From: Methanothrix sp.
GTDB taxonomy: Archaea; Halobacteriota; Methanosarcinia; Methanotrichales; Methanotrichaceae
Assembly (NCBI GenBank): GCA_028688175.1
Contig: JAQTYS010000202.1
Span: 1-5,093 of the forward strand
Reading direction: 5' to 3'
Length of the DNA stretch: 5,093 nucleotides
Shown: positions 1-5,093 of the stretch, one piece after another
Numbering within the stretch: position 1 is the stretch's first letter
How the letters are laid out: the number at the start of each line of letters is the position of its first letter
Notes under the pieces: generated by a model
Told to the model about the DNA's origin: nothing
What the model saw: only the letters and a program-made list of their open reading frames with translations
Database searches by the model: none
Made by a program: the position numbers and the translations under genes

Positions 1-306
1 CGAGTGAGGAGAGTAAGCCCCCTTCTGTTCTTTGGCAGCATTCAGCTTAGCGCCATACCCGAGCTTGGCTGGACGTCCGTGATTTCAGCTCTATTTTGGC
101 TTGCACCCACAGGGTTTCGCCGTTTCATCCGCTTCCCGCGCGACCTCAACCTTGCGGCATCATCGCTTTAACGCGGAGCGGTCTCGTTTCTGTGCCAGAG
201 CCGGAGCTCTCGCCCCACATCCTTTGGGATGTCTGTGTGTCCAGTGGTGGAGGGACTTTCCACACCGGCCGGAGTTGGCCAGCGGCAGCCGCCCTTCCTC
301 TCTCGC
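1..306 (-). ncRNA. rnpB: RNase P RNA (archaeal, type A-like)
   Basis: Catalytic RNA of ribonuclease P, which removes 5' leaders from pre-tRNAs together with several archaeal protein subunits. On the minus strand, conserved region I (GTGGAAAGTCC, 263-253) and region V (ACAGAAGGGGGCTTAC, 28-13) are both present and form P4: AAG, a bulged U, then CCCUC (258-250) pairs with GGGGGCUU (22-15). P1 pairs 305-296 with 1-10, with one A-A mismatch. P2 pairs GGCGGC (293-288) with GCUGCC (39-34). P3 is CUGGCC/GGCCGG (282-277 and 270-265). GTGCAAGCCAAAATAG (106-91) matches the conserved GCAAGGCCAAAUAG block, and a GGGUAU segment follows AGCUC, as expected for the P15 loop that binds the tRNA CCA end. The helices and motifs are seen directly; the family assignment is from memory. 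The 5' end (about 306) comes from P1 and the TATA spacing. The 3' end may run a few bases past the left edge. Confidence 0.95.
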
Positions 307-329
307 TGCAACATAGGTCCATGGCGCGG

Positions 330-337
330 TTTATAAC
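330..337 (-). promoter_or_regulatory. TATA box of RNase P RNA
   Basis: The minus strand reads GTTATAAA here. Its centre lies about 27 bases upstream of position 306, where the P1 helix predicts the RNA 5' end, which is the usual archaeal TATA-to-start distance. The RNA structure and the promoter therefore give the same transcript start independently. Because TTTATAAC is close to its own reverse complement, weak initiation in the other direction near 360 cannot be excluded. Confidence 0.7.
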
Positions 338-370
338 GCCTTCGCTTCTCATGGCAACAGCCGTTCGGGC

Positions 371-382
371 AAATCTTTATCA
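371..382 (+). promoter_or_regulatory. Candidate TATA box of rlmE
   Basis: AAATCTTTATCA has a purine-rich start followed by a TATA-like CTTTAT. Its centre predicts transcription from about 403-408, at or just before the ATG at 408. That would give a leaderless or nearly leaderless mRNA, which fits the lack of a ribosome binding site directly upstream of 408. The match to a consensus TATA box is only fair. Confidence 0.4.
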
Positions 383-407
383 CAGGACGATGGCATTCTA
401 CTTTGAA

Positions 408-1178
408 ATGGCCCGAGATCAGAAAGACTACTATTACCGACTGGCAAAGCAGGAGGGCTACAGAGCCCGCTCCGCCTATAAGCTGCTGCAGATCAATGAG
501 AAGTTTAACGTCATCAAGCGAGGTGACAGCGTGGTTGATCTGGGGGCTGCGCCGGGCGGCTGGCTGCAGGTGGCGGCCAAGCTTTCCGGCGGTAGCATCG
601 TGGGCGTAGACCTGGATGGCATAGCGCCCATCCCCGGAGTGAAGACCTTTGTGGCGGACATAACCCATGAGAGCACCGTAAATCTGGTCAAGGATGCCCT
701 GGGAGGGGATGCGGATGTGGTGATATGCGATGCTGCGCCCAATCTTACCGGTGCCTGGCACAGGGATCATGCCGTCTCCGTCGACTTGGCCCGTTCGGCG
801 CTAAAAATAGCCAAGAAGCTGCTGAAGCCAAGGGGAAATTTTGTGGTCAAAGTCTTTCAGGGTGACCTGTTCTTGGACTATTTGAACGAGGTCCGAAAAG
901 AGTTCTCATCTGTTCACGCCCATTCACCGCCTGCATCCAGAAAGGAGAGCGCTGAGACCTATGTCGTGGCCAAGAAGCTGCTCACCAGCCCAGTGAGGAG
1001 AGGTGATGTGCTGGATGTGCAGATCGAGTATTTGGGAAAATCAGGTGACGGTGTAGCCATAGTGGAAGGCTTCGCGATCATTGTGCGTAAAGCGCAGCAT
1101 GGCGAGAAGCTGCGGGTGAAAATCGATGCCGTGAAGCCCAATTTCGCCTTCGCCGATATATTGGAGAGAAAGGGTTAA
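408..1178 (+). CDS. rlmE: 23S rRNA (uridine-2'-O)-methyltransferase RlmE/FtsJ with TRAM domain
   Basis: S-adenosylmethionine-dependent 2'-O-methyltransferase that modifies a uridine in the peptidyl-transferase region of 23S rRNA during large-subunit maturation. With the start at 408 the product is 256 residues, normal for archaeal members. The FtsJ fold covers about residues 8-190. The SAM-binding loop VVDLGAAPGG is at 42-51 and the acidic VGVDLD at 65-70. The K-D-K-E catalytic tetrad is complete: K25 (RSAYKL), D108 (CDAAPN), K148 (FVVKVFQG) and E183 (AETYVVA). Residues about 191-254 form a TRAM domain, an RNA-binding beta-barrel known in halophile and Methanosarcinales RlmE proteins. The frame stays open upstream to position 96, but that stretch is antisense to the RNase P RNA and its translation has no FtsJ character, so the longer start was rejected. 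ATG 390 (six residues longer) is a possible alternative. The Alba gene follows 42 bases downstream on the same strand and may be co-transcribed. Confidence 0.95.
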   Translation: MARDQKDYYYRLAKQEGYRARSAYKLLQINEKFNVIKRGDSVVDLGAAPGGWLQVAAKLSGGSIVGVDLDGIAPIPGVKTFVADITHESTVNLVKDALGGDADVVICDAAPNLTGAWHRDHAVSVDLARSALKIAKKLLKPRGNFVVKVFQGDLFLDYLNEVRKEFSSVHAHSPPASRKESAETYVVAKKLLTSPVRRGDVLDVQIEYLGKSGDGVAIVEGFAIIVRKAQHGEKLRVKIDAVKPNFAFADILERKG

Positions 1179-1220
1179 TAACCTGCCCAAGAAAAGCGGA
1201 GGGAAAGAAAGGGCGATGCT

Positions 1221-1496
1221 ATGGAAGACAATGCCGTGATTTTTGTTGGTGACAAACCAGTCATGAACTATGTTCTTGCCGTAATGACCCAGTTCAACAA
1301 ACCGGTCTCCACAGTAACGCTGAAGGCTAGGGGGCGTGCTATCTCCCGAGCAGTGGATGCGGCAGAGATCACCCGGAATCGATTTATGCTCAACATAATA
1401 GTTAAAAACATAACCATCGGCACGGAGTCTATCCCGAGCGAGGATGGCAAAACTGTGAACGTATCTTCCATGGAGATCTTGCTGGCCAAGACCTGA
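1221..1496 (+). CDS. albA: DNA/RNA-binding protein Alba
   Basis: Small dimeric archaeal chromatin protein that coats DNA and also binds RNA. The 91-residue product is the usual Alba length. Family landmarks are all visible: the N-terminal VIFVGDKPVMNYVLAV segment (6-21), KARGRAISRAVDAAEI (35-50) with its basic nucleic-acid-binding face, RNRF at 52-55, an IGTE turn (67-70) and the closing VNVSSMEILL strand (79-88). K12 in GDKP lies where the acetylated lysine of Sulfolobus Alba (Lys16) lies; this equivalence is from memory. ATG 1221 is the only reasonable start, since no in-frame start was found just upstream. The purine-rich GGAGGG at 1198-1203 is rather far away (17 bases) to be a standard ribosome binding site. 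The gene probably shares a transcript with rlmE, with no clear promoter in the 42-base gap. Confidence 0.96.
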   Translation: MEDNAVIFVGDKPVMNYVLAVMTQFNKPVSTVTLKARGRAISRAVDAAEITRNRFMLNIIVKNITIGTESIPSEDGKTVNVSSMEILLAKT

Positions 1497-1507
1497 TAAA
1501 ATTAATG

Positions 1508-1517
1508 TTTTGTTTTT
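1508..1517 (+). terminator. T-rich terminator after Alba
   Basis: TTTTGTTTTT starts 12 bases after the Alba stop codon, without a preceding hairpin. Archaeal RNA polymerase terminates at such T-tracts alone, so this is the likely end of the rlmE-Alba transcript before the convergent gene. Confidence 0.55.
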
Positions 1518-1533
1518 CATATTATTTCTGCGC

Positions 1534-1549
1534 AAGTAGCGTGCTACTT
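1534..1549. repeat. Small palindrome between convergent genes
   Basis: AAGTAGCGTGCTACTT is a near-perfect inverted repeat (six-base stem, CGTG loop). It spans the TAG stop of the minus-strand membrane-protein gene. It could form a short hairpin in either transcript, for example stabilising the 3' end of the minus-strand mRNA. No T-tract follows it on the minus strand, so it is not a classical intrinsic terminator. Confidence 0.4.
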
Positions 1550-2281
1550 CACCATCACGCAGGCATTCTCATCAAATGGATTTGTTCTCATGGCCAGGGA
1601 GAATAGATAGGGATAATTAGAATTGAGATATCTCATGTATGCCATCCACTCCATGACCAGCAGAAAATATGCTCTTTCAATGTCGCCGGCAAGATGTCGA
1701 TAATCGGAGTCAGGCAGACCTTGGAGGTCCCGGCGGTGCTCCAGTTCCTCAGTTAGGTGAAATACTGATCGAAGCAGATTGGTAAAGCTCTCATTCTCCA
1801 GCAATAATGGGTTTTCCAGCAGCCTCAATGAAAAGCTCCTCTTGGAACTCAAATAAGTGGAAAGAGCCTTGATATCTATTGTTTTTATATCGATGCTATA
1901 ATTGTGATTTCTGAATTTATCTTGTACTCTGACAAAATCTTCTTCGGACCACTGGTCTATCTTCACCAGGTCCCCCTTGAGTTTGCAGAGGTTGGGATCA
2001 TTATCAGAAAGATAGGTCAAAAGCCAGGTGCCAAGCTCGCTAAAAAAAACGCCTACTACTATGTTCATCTTCTCTAGTCTATTCTGTCTGGATCGATTGG
2101 CAAGCAGCCTGTTGAGAATTATAGTTACAAGCAATACATTTAAGGGCAGATATCCCAGCGAGTTGAAGAGATAATTGAAGATATTTTGAGCATCACCCAT
2201 AATCAGGTACTTTATGCTGTAGACTATAATTGACAGCAGGATCAAGAGAATACCAAGGCGCATCTCCCAGCTCAGTTTCAT
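1544..2281 (-). CDS. Conserved hypothetical membrane protein, two N-terminal helices
   Basis: Function unknown. The 245-residue product starts with two predicted membrane helices, about residues 9-28 and 41-61, joined by a short loop. A basic stretch follows (RSRQNRLEK, 63-71), which suggests that the remaining roughly 180 residues lie in the cytoplasm. This soluble part is rich in charged and helical sequence. It ends in a motif-like region with EELEHRRDL (178-186), D200-E202, EWMAYMRYL (211-219) and a YPYLFSLAMRTNPF block (223-236). I recall similar tails in uncharacterised proteins of bacteria and methanogens but cannot name a family. Codon use is visibly AT-richer than in the flanking genes (many ATA, AAT and AGA codons), which may reflect a different origin. 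The gene is convergent with Alba and divergent from the NAC gene, so it stands alone. The ATG at 2281 is preceded by a weak AGGGA purine stretch. Confidence 0.85.
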   Translation of the reverse strand: MKLSWEMRLGILLILLSIIVYSIKYLIMGDAQNIFNYLFNSLGYLPLNVLLVTIILNRLLANRSRQNRLEKMNIVVGVFFSELGTWLLTYLSDNDPNLCKLKGDLVKIDQWSEEDFVRVQDKFRNHNYSIDIKTIDIKALSTYLSSKRSFSLRLLENPLLLENESFTNLLRSVFHLTEELEHRRDLQGLPDSDYRHLAGDIERAYFLLVMEWMAYMRYLNSNYPYLFSLAMRTNPFDENACVMVK

Positions 2282-2300
2282 GACTCTTCCCTAATCATTA

Positions 2301-2310
2301 GTTATTAAAA
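2301..2310 (-). promoter_or_regulatory. Candidate TATA box of the membrane-protein gene
   Basis: The minus strand reads TTTTAATAAC. With the usual archaeal spacing this predicts a transcript starting near 2280, giving a leaderless mRNA for the gene that starts at 2281. The region is AT-rich, so chance matches are likely, and the plus-strand reading ATTAAAATTT could serve the NAC gene instead. Confidence 0.35.
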
Positions 2311-2339
2311 TTTGTAATCTCTTGTCAACAGCTAAGAAC

Positions 2340-2363
2340 GTATCGGTATAGAGTATCGATATC
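2340..2363 (+). promoter_or_regulatory. Candidate NAC promoter with GTATCG direct repeats
   Basis: Two GTATCG copies (2340-2345 and 2353-2358) flank a TATA-like GTATAGA (2346-2352), and the second copy continues into the palindrome TATCGATA (2354-2361). If 2347-2352 is the TATA box, transcription would start near 2375, just ahead of the leader hairpin. Repeats on both sides of a TATA box would suit a regulator that blocks or aids TBP binding. This is a layout argument only. Confidence 0.25.
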
Positions 2364-2376
2364 TTTACCTACAATA

Positions 2377-2401
2377 AATCACCTCTGGGCAATTGGTGAT
2401 T
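2377..2401 (+). promoter_or_regulatory. NAC leader hairpin enclosing the ribosome binding site
   Basis: GGTGA at 2395-2399 is a good archaeal ribosome binding site, four bases before the ATG at 2404, and it fixes that start. The same bases form the right arm of a perfect seven-base inverted repeat, AATCACC (2377-2383) and GGTGATT (2395-2401), with an 11-base loop. The left arm, continued as ATCACCTC, copies part of the conserved 16S rRNA 3' tail (anti-Shine-Dalgarno). In mRNA the hairpin would hide the ribosome binding site. Pairing is seen in the sequence; regulation is inferred. Confidence 0.5.
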
Positions 2402-2403
2402 AT

Positions 2404-2802
2404 ATGTTTCCAGGACTTGGAGGATTAGGCGGAAGGGGCGGCATGAGCCCCAAGAAGATGAAGGGCATGTTGAAGAACATGGGCATCAATATCGATGAGC
2501 TCGAGAATGTCTCCGAGGTTGTCATTCGCATGCCCGACAAGGAGATTGTCATATCCAATCCTTCTGTCGCGATCATGGACTCACATGGCACGCGAAGCTA
2601 TCAGATATCCGGCGACGAAAGTGAGCGCGCAGCATCTCGCTCTGGCCAGGAAGCTGCCCAGGAGCCTCCCATTGAGATTTTGGACTCGGACGTGCAGCTG
2701 GTAGCAGCTCAAACGGGCGCCGGTCTGCCCGAGGCAAAAGCTGCCTTGCTGGAGGCCAAAGGAGACCTGGCTGCCGCCATAATAAAGCTGTCATCAAAAT
2801 AG
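2404..2802 (+). CDS. nac: Nascent polypeptide-associated complex protein (archaeal NAC)
   Basis: Ribosome-associated factor that contacts nascent chains near the exit tunnel; the archaeal form is a homodimer related to eukaryotic alpha-NAC. The 132-residue product has three parts. A glycine- and methionine-rich basic N-terminus (MSPKKMKGMLKNMGI, 14-28) is typical of archaeal NAC. The NAC beta-barrel spans about 33-70, with VVIRMPDKEIVI (39-50) and the closing SYQISG (65-70). After a polar linker (71-89) comes a UBA domain, about 93-130, with VQLVAAQTGAG (97-107) and LLEAKGDLAAAIIKL (115-129). Its length matches the family. The start is set by a GGTGA ribosome binding site at 2395-2399. The stop is four bases from the start of the HD gene, so the two are probably one transcript and translationally coupled. 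Confidence 0.95.
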   Translation: MFPGLGGLGGRGGMSPKKMKGMLKNMGINIDELENVSEVVIRMPDKEIVISNPSVAIMDSHGTRSYQISGDESERAASRSGQEAAQEPPIEILDSDVQLVAAQTGAGLPEAKAALLEAKGDLAAAIIKLSSK

Positions 2803-2806
2803 GTTT

Positions 2807-4564
2807 ATGTCCGGCACCATTCGCGACCCTGTTCATGGAGCTATCCGGATCGATGAACTGGAGCGCCGTCTCATCCTCTCCCGACCGATGCAGAGACTGA
2901 AGGGCATCAAGCAGCTGGGTCTGGTGGAGACGGTCTATCCGGGTGCGATCCATAGCAGATTCGAGCATTCTCTGGGAACCATGTACATAGCCGGACGGAT
3001 GGCCGAGCACCTGGCCCTTTCGGGAGAAGAGATTCGAAAAGTGCGCCTCGCCGGGCTCTTGCACGACCTGGGGCACTCCGCACTCTCTCATGCGGTGGAG
3101 GGCGTTCTTCGCAGAAACCCGGACATACAGCCCACCCTGTCCGGCAGGCGAGTCTCCAGACACGAAGAGTTCACCCGCCAGATCATAGCGGCTCATCCCT
3201 TTGGAGAAGAAGCTCTACAGCTCGCAGAGAGGGATTTTGGCAACGCGGATGAACTGTTTCTAGAGGTCGCGGATATCGCTTCCGGAAAAAGGCCTCCTCT
3301 CGGCCAGATCATTGTGGGCGATCTGGATGCGGACAGAATCGACTTTCTTTTGCGCGATTCACATCATTCGGGCGTTTCTTTAGGTCTCGTAGATACCGAC
3401 CAGATACTGCAATCTCTGACCGTCATCAATGGTCGAATTGTGCTGGCGGGGGAGGGCGACTATCGGGCGGAGATGTCCCATACCGCAGCAGAATCGATGC
3501 TAATTGCCCGGTCCCATCACTACAATGCACTCATCTACCATCCAACGGTTCAGTCCATCCGAGCCATGCTTCTGGCGGCCTTGGAGCGCGCCTTGAGCCG
3601 GATGGATGCCGATGAGGCCAAAAACAGCATTGTCCTATTCTTCCTGGAGTATACGGACCCCGACCTTCTGGATTTCATCCGCCAAAGGGGAGACAACACA
3701 TCTCGAGACCTCCTAGAGCGCATAAAATATGGCAGGGAATTTCCTCTGGCGGCCAGGTTTGATCATAGGTCTCTGTCACCGGAAATCAGAATGGCCCTCT
3801 CCACAGTCTCGCGTCATGGACACATGAGAAAGCTATTCGAAGACGCCCTTGGCAAGAAATATGGGTCACTGGTCGATGTCACCGTGGGCAGCGGAGTGCC
3901 CAGGTCTATGAGAACACAGGCAAATGGTTTTTTTTATGACGAGTCGGCCTTGGCTGCCGGCCTGGTAAAATCCTTGACCCGTCAGATTGCCATCTCCTTC
4001 TTCTCGGACGAGCGGCCAGAGATATCCTTAGAGGAGGTAAAAAGCCAGGCGCAGCGACTATTATCATTTATTCGCTCCGAGAGCTACCTTCCCATCGATG
4101 GACTGCTGCTGCTTTTTTACGCCCTGCACCAGATGCTTTCCGAGACATATGGCCAGAAGATACTTGTTCCCAGGATCAGAAACATAACCTGGATCTACAA
4201 AACTGTGGCCAAGATAAAGGATCTGGGGCCGGCTGGACTCTCCAGCCTTTTTGACTATTCTTTTCACTGCGACTATGGCTTTCCTTACAGCGAGAAGCTA
4301 TTCGAAGACATTCAGATCCTGGTGGCGGGCGGCATGATCTATCAGGACGAGCGGCACTATGAGCAAAATGGACGATGGCGGCAGCGATACGAGTATATGC
4401 TCACTGCTGAAGGCATAAATTATGCAAAACAGGTGACCGGCTCTTACAGCAAAGAAGCAGAGGCACTTGCCAATCACCTTCGCCAGGAGAAGCATACTAT
4501 TCCTTACGATGTGGTTAGCCTTTATCTCAAGAGATACTCCGGATATTCAAGTAAAAAGATGTGA
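2807..4564 (+). CDS. HD-domain (d)NTP phosphohydrolase, SAMHD1-like core, with winged-helix-like C-terminus
   Basis: Predicted metal-dependent phosphohydrolase of the HD superfamily, probably acting on deoxynucleoside triphosphates. The opening IRDPVHG (5-11), IKQLG (34-38) and SRFEHSLGT (50-58) closely follow human SAMHD1. Metal ligands are complete: H54, H86-D87 (LLHDLGH) and D176 in the DRIDFLLRDSHHSG stretch (176-189). H90, H95 and H119 match further active-site histidines, and Q36, L37, R51 and D184 match SAMHD1 substrate-contact residues, all by alignment from memory. At 585 residues it is longer than many stand-alone HD proteins. Residues about 300-470 are helical and unassigned. About 475-545 looks like a winged helix: SEKLFEDIQILVAGGMI (495-511), a basic aromatic hairpin (NGRWRQRYEY, 521-530) and LTAEG (532-536). 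It starts four bases after NAC with only a weak AGGT upstream, so it is likely coupled to NAC. Substrate and activation are inferred. Confidence 0.85.
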   Translation: MSGTIRDPVHGAIRIDELERRLILSRPMQRLKGIKQLGLVETVYPGAIHSRFEHSLGTMYIAGRMAEHLALSGEEIRKVRLAGLLHDLGHSALSHAVEGVLRRNPDIQPTLSGRRVSRHEEFTRQIIAAHPFGEEALQLAERDFGNADELFLEVADIASGKRPPLGQIIVGDLDADRIDFLLRDSHHSGVSLGLVDTDQILQSLTVINGRIVLAGEGDYRAEMSHTAAESMLIARSHHYNALIYHPTVQSIRAMLLAALERALSRMDADEAKNSIVLFFLEYTDPDLLDFIRQRGDNTSRDLLERIKYGREFPLAARFDHRSLSPEIRMALSTVSRHGHMRKLFEDALGKKYGSLVDVTVGSGVPRSMRTQANGFFYDESALAAGLVKSLTRQIAISFFSDERPEISLEEVKSQAQRLLSFIRSESYLPIDGLLLLFYALHQMLSETYGQKILVPRIRNITWIYKTVAKIKDLGPAGLSSLFDYSFHCDYGFPYSEKLFEDIQILVAGGMIYQDERHYEQNGRWRQRYEYMLTAEGINYAKQVTGSYSKEAEALANHLRQEKHTIPYDVVSLYLKRYSGYSSKKM

Positions 4565-4574
4565 GATGATATTC

Positions 4575-4608
4575 GTCTGGCAGGCAACCCAGACTATTTC
4601 ACCTGCCA
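4575..4608. repeat. Two overlapping inverted repeats in a convergent spacer
   Basis: GTCTGG (4575-4580) pairs with CCAGAC (4589-4594) across an eight-base loop. Alternatively TGGCAGG (4578-4584) pairs with CCTGCCA (4602-4608) across 17 bases. The two share bases and cannot form together. They start 11 bases after the HD stop codon and could mark or protect the 3' end of that transcript. No T-tract follows on the plus strand. Confidence 0.45.
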
Positions 4609-4612
4609 TCCG

Positions 4613-4620
4613 AAAAAAAA
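4613..4620 (-). terminator. T8 terminator of the secreted-protein gene
   Basis: The minus strand reads eight consecutive T residues, starting eight bases after the TAG stop at 4628-4630. An unbroken T8 directly after a stop is a strong archaeal intrinsic terminator. The inverted repeats lie further downstream of it on this strand. Confidence 0.6.
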
Positions 4621-4627
4621 GTTGGTC

Positions 4628-5093
4628 CTAATTCATCTGGTGCTGCTTGAAGGGAGACTGCTCGTAAGTCTCGATCGGAGCGGATGGGGTCCATGCATCA
4701 TTTAAGAACTGATAGATGCTCTCGCCTGTCCAAGCTACCTTCTTATCCTTTCCGGCTGCACTGGCAGTATAAATAGGAGAGGAGGCTGCAGGTGAGGTGT
4801 AATTATCTTTCAGGAAATCATAAATGGCATAGTTGGAGCTGTTCATGGTGGTGTTGTTGCGAGTCATGTTCCTCTGTACACCGGTGGCCTGGCTTGCCAG
4901 GGGAGCGACAAAGGTGCTCGGCGTCCAGCTATCATTGAGGAAAGCGGCCATGGATGGTGTAGTCAACAGTGCTGATTCAGCCGGTGACGGCATAGCAGCA
5001 AGTTCATCCTTTAAAACTGTCGAAGGAAGGGCTATAACAGCAGGCAATAGCCCACCAAGAGCTACCAGAGCAAATAGCACAAGTATAATATGT
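4628..5093 (-). CDS. Secreted repeat protein, 5' end outside the window
   Basis: Unrecognised protein. The frame is open through the right edge. A GTG at 5080 could start a 150-residue product, but the codons before it (H-I-I-L) continue the same hydrophobic run. The true start is therefore probably just beyond 5093 and the gene is partial. Numbering here takes the 5080 codon as 1. Residues 1-18 form the hydrophobic core of a signal peptide, with likely cleavage near 17-20, so the product should be exported. Three copies of a short motif follow: MAAFLNDSWTPS (44-55), AIYDFLKDNYTSP (85-97) and IYQFLNDAWTPS (122-133). Between and within them lie six N-X-S/T sequons (N49, N71, N75, N76, N80, N93), suggesting N-glycosylation outside the cell. 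It has no cysteine and no second membrane segment, and the tail is polar (SPFKQHQMN). A surface or extracellular role is inferred; no enzyme motif is visible. Confidence 0.7.
   Translation of the reverse strand, partial: HIILVLFALVALGGLLPAVIALPSTVLKDELAAMPSPAESALLTTPSMAAFLNDSWTPSTFVAPLASQATGVQRNMTRNNTTMNSSNYAIYDFLKDNYTSPAASSPIYTASAAGKDKKVAWTGESIYQFLNDAWTPSAPIETYEQSPFKQHQMN

Noticed and set aside
96..407. N-terminal extension of rlmE by 104 codons
   Set aside because: It is antisense to the RNase P RNA, shows no FtsJ similarity, and the 408 start already gives the normal family length with the conserved N-terminus.
168..770. Minus-strand open frame of 200 codons across rnpB and rlmE
   Set aside because: It overlaps two well-supported genes, has no recognisable protein character and no promoter or ribosome binding site; it is a shadow frame.
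1198..1203. GGAGGG as ribosome binding site of Alba
   Set aside because: It is 17 bases from the ATG at 1221, too far for standard use, and no nearer in-frame start was found.
1041..1535. Minus-strand open frame of 164 codons opposite the end of rlmE and the whole Alba gene
   Set aside because: Alba is certain on the plus strand, and the antisense translation shows no domain-like pattern.
2573..3196. Minus-strand open frame of 207 codons opposite nac and the HD gene
   Set aside because: It covers the UBA domain of NAC and the catalytic core of the HD protein, both of which are well supported.
5078..5080. GTG as the true start of the secreted-protein gene
   Set aside because: The frame continues upstream with hydrophobic codons that fit the same signal peptide, so the start probably lies beyond the right edge.

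Overview
The window reads as part of an archaeal chromosome. It carries an archaeal-type RNase P RNA, an Alba chromatin protein, an archaeal NAC homologue and an RlmE/FtsJ methyltransferase with a C-terminal TRAM domain. Signals are also archaeal: TATA boxes about 26 bases upstream of likely transcript starts, a GGTGAT ribosome binding site and T-tract terminators. The TRAM-fused RlmE and the moderate base composition suggest a methanogen of the Methanosarcinales, perhaps Methanothrix-like. That genus is a guess from general resemblance, not from a search.

Layout: positions 1-306 (minus) hold the RNase P RNA, whose P1, P2, P3 and P4 helices can be paired by eye. A roughly 100-base divergent promoter region (307-407) separates it from rlmE (408-1178, plus), which is followed by the Alba gene (1221-1496). 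A T-rich tract and a small palindrome then separate Alba from a convergent, AT-richer gene for an uncharacterised two-helix membrane protein (1544-2281, minus). A second divergent region (2282-2403) holds promoter candidates and a hairpin that would enclose the ribosome binding site of the NAC gene (2404-2802). Four bases later starts a 585-residue HD phosphohydrolase that resembles SAMHD1 at its active site and ends in a winged-helix-like extension (2807-4564). A convergent spacer with two overlapping inverted repeats and a T8 tract leads to a secreted, sequon-rich protein with three short repeats (4628-5093, minus), cut by the right edge.

Most genes here serve RNA processing, ribosome maturation and nascent-chain handling (rnpB, rlmE, nac), plus chromatin (Alba) and probably nucleotide metabolism (the HD enzyme). 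No mobile element, CRISPR array or tRNA was seen. The least explained parts are the HD/winged-helix protein linked to NAC, the self-complementary NAC leader, and the repeat protein at the right edge.
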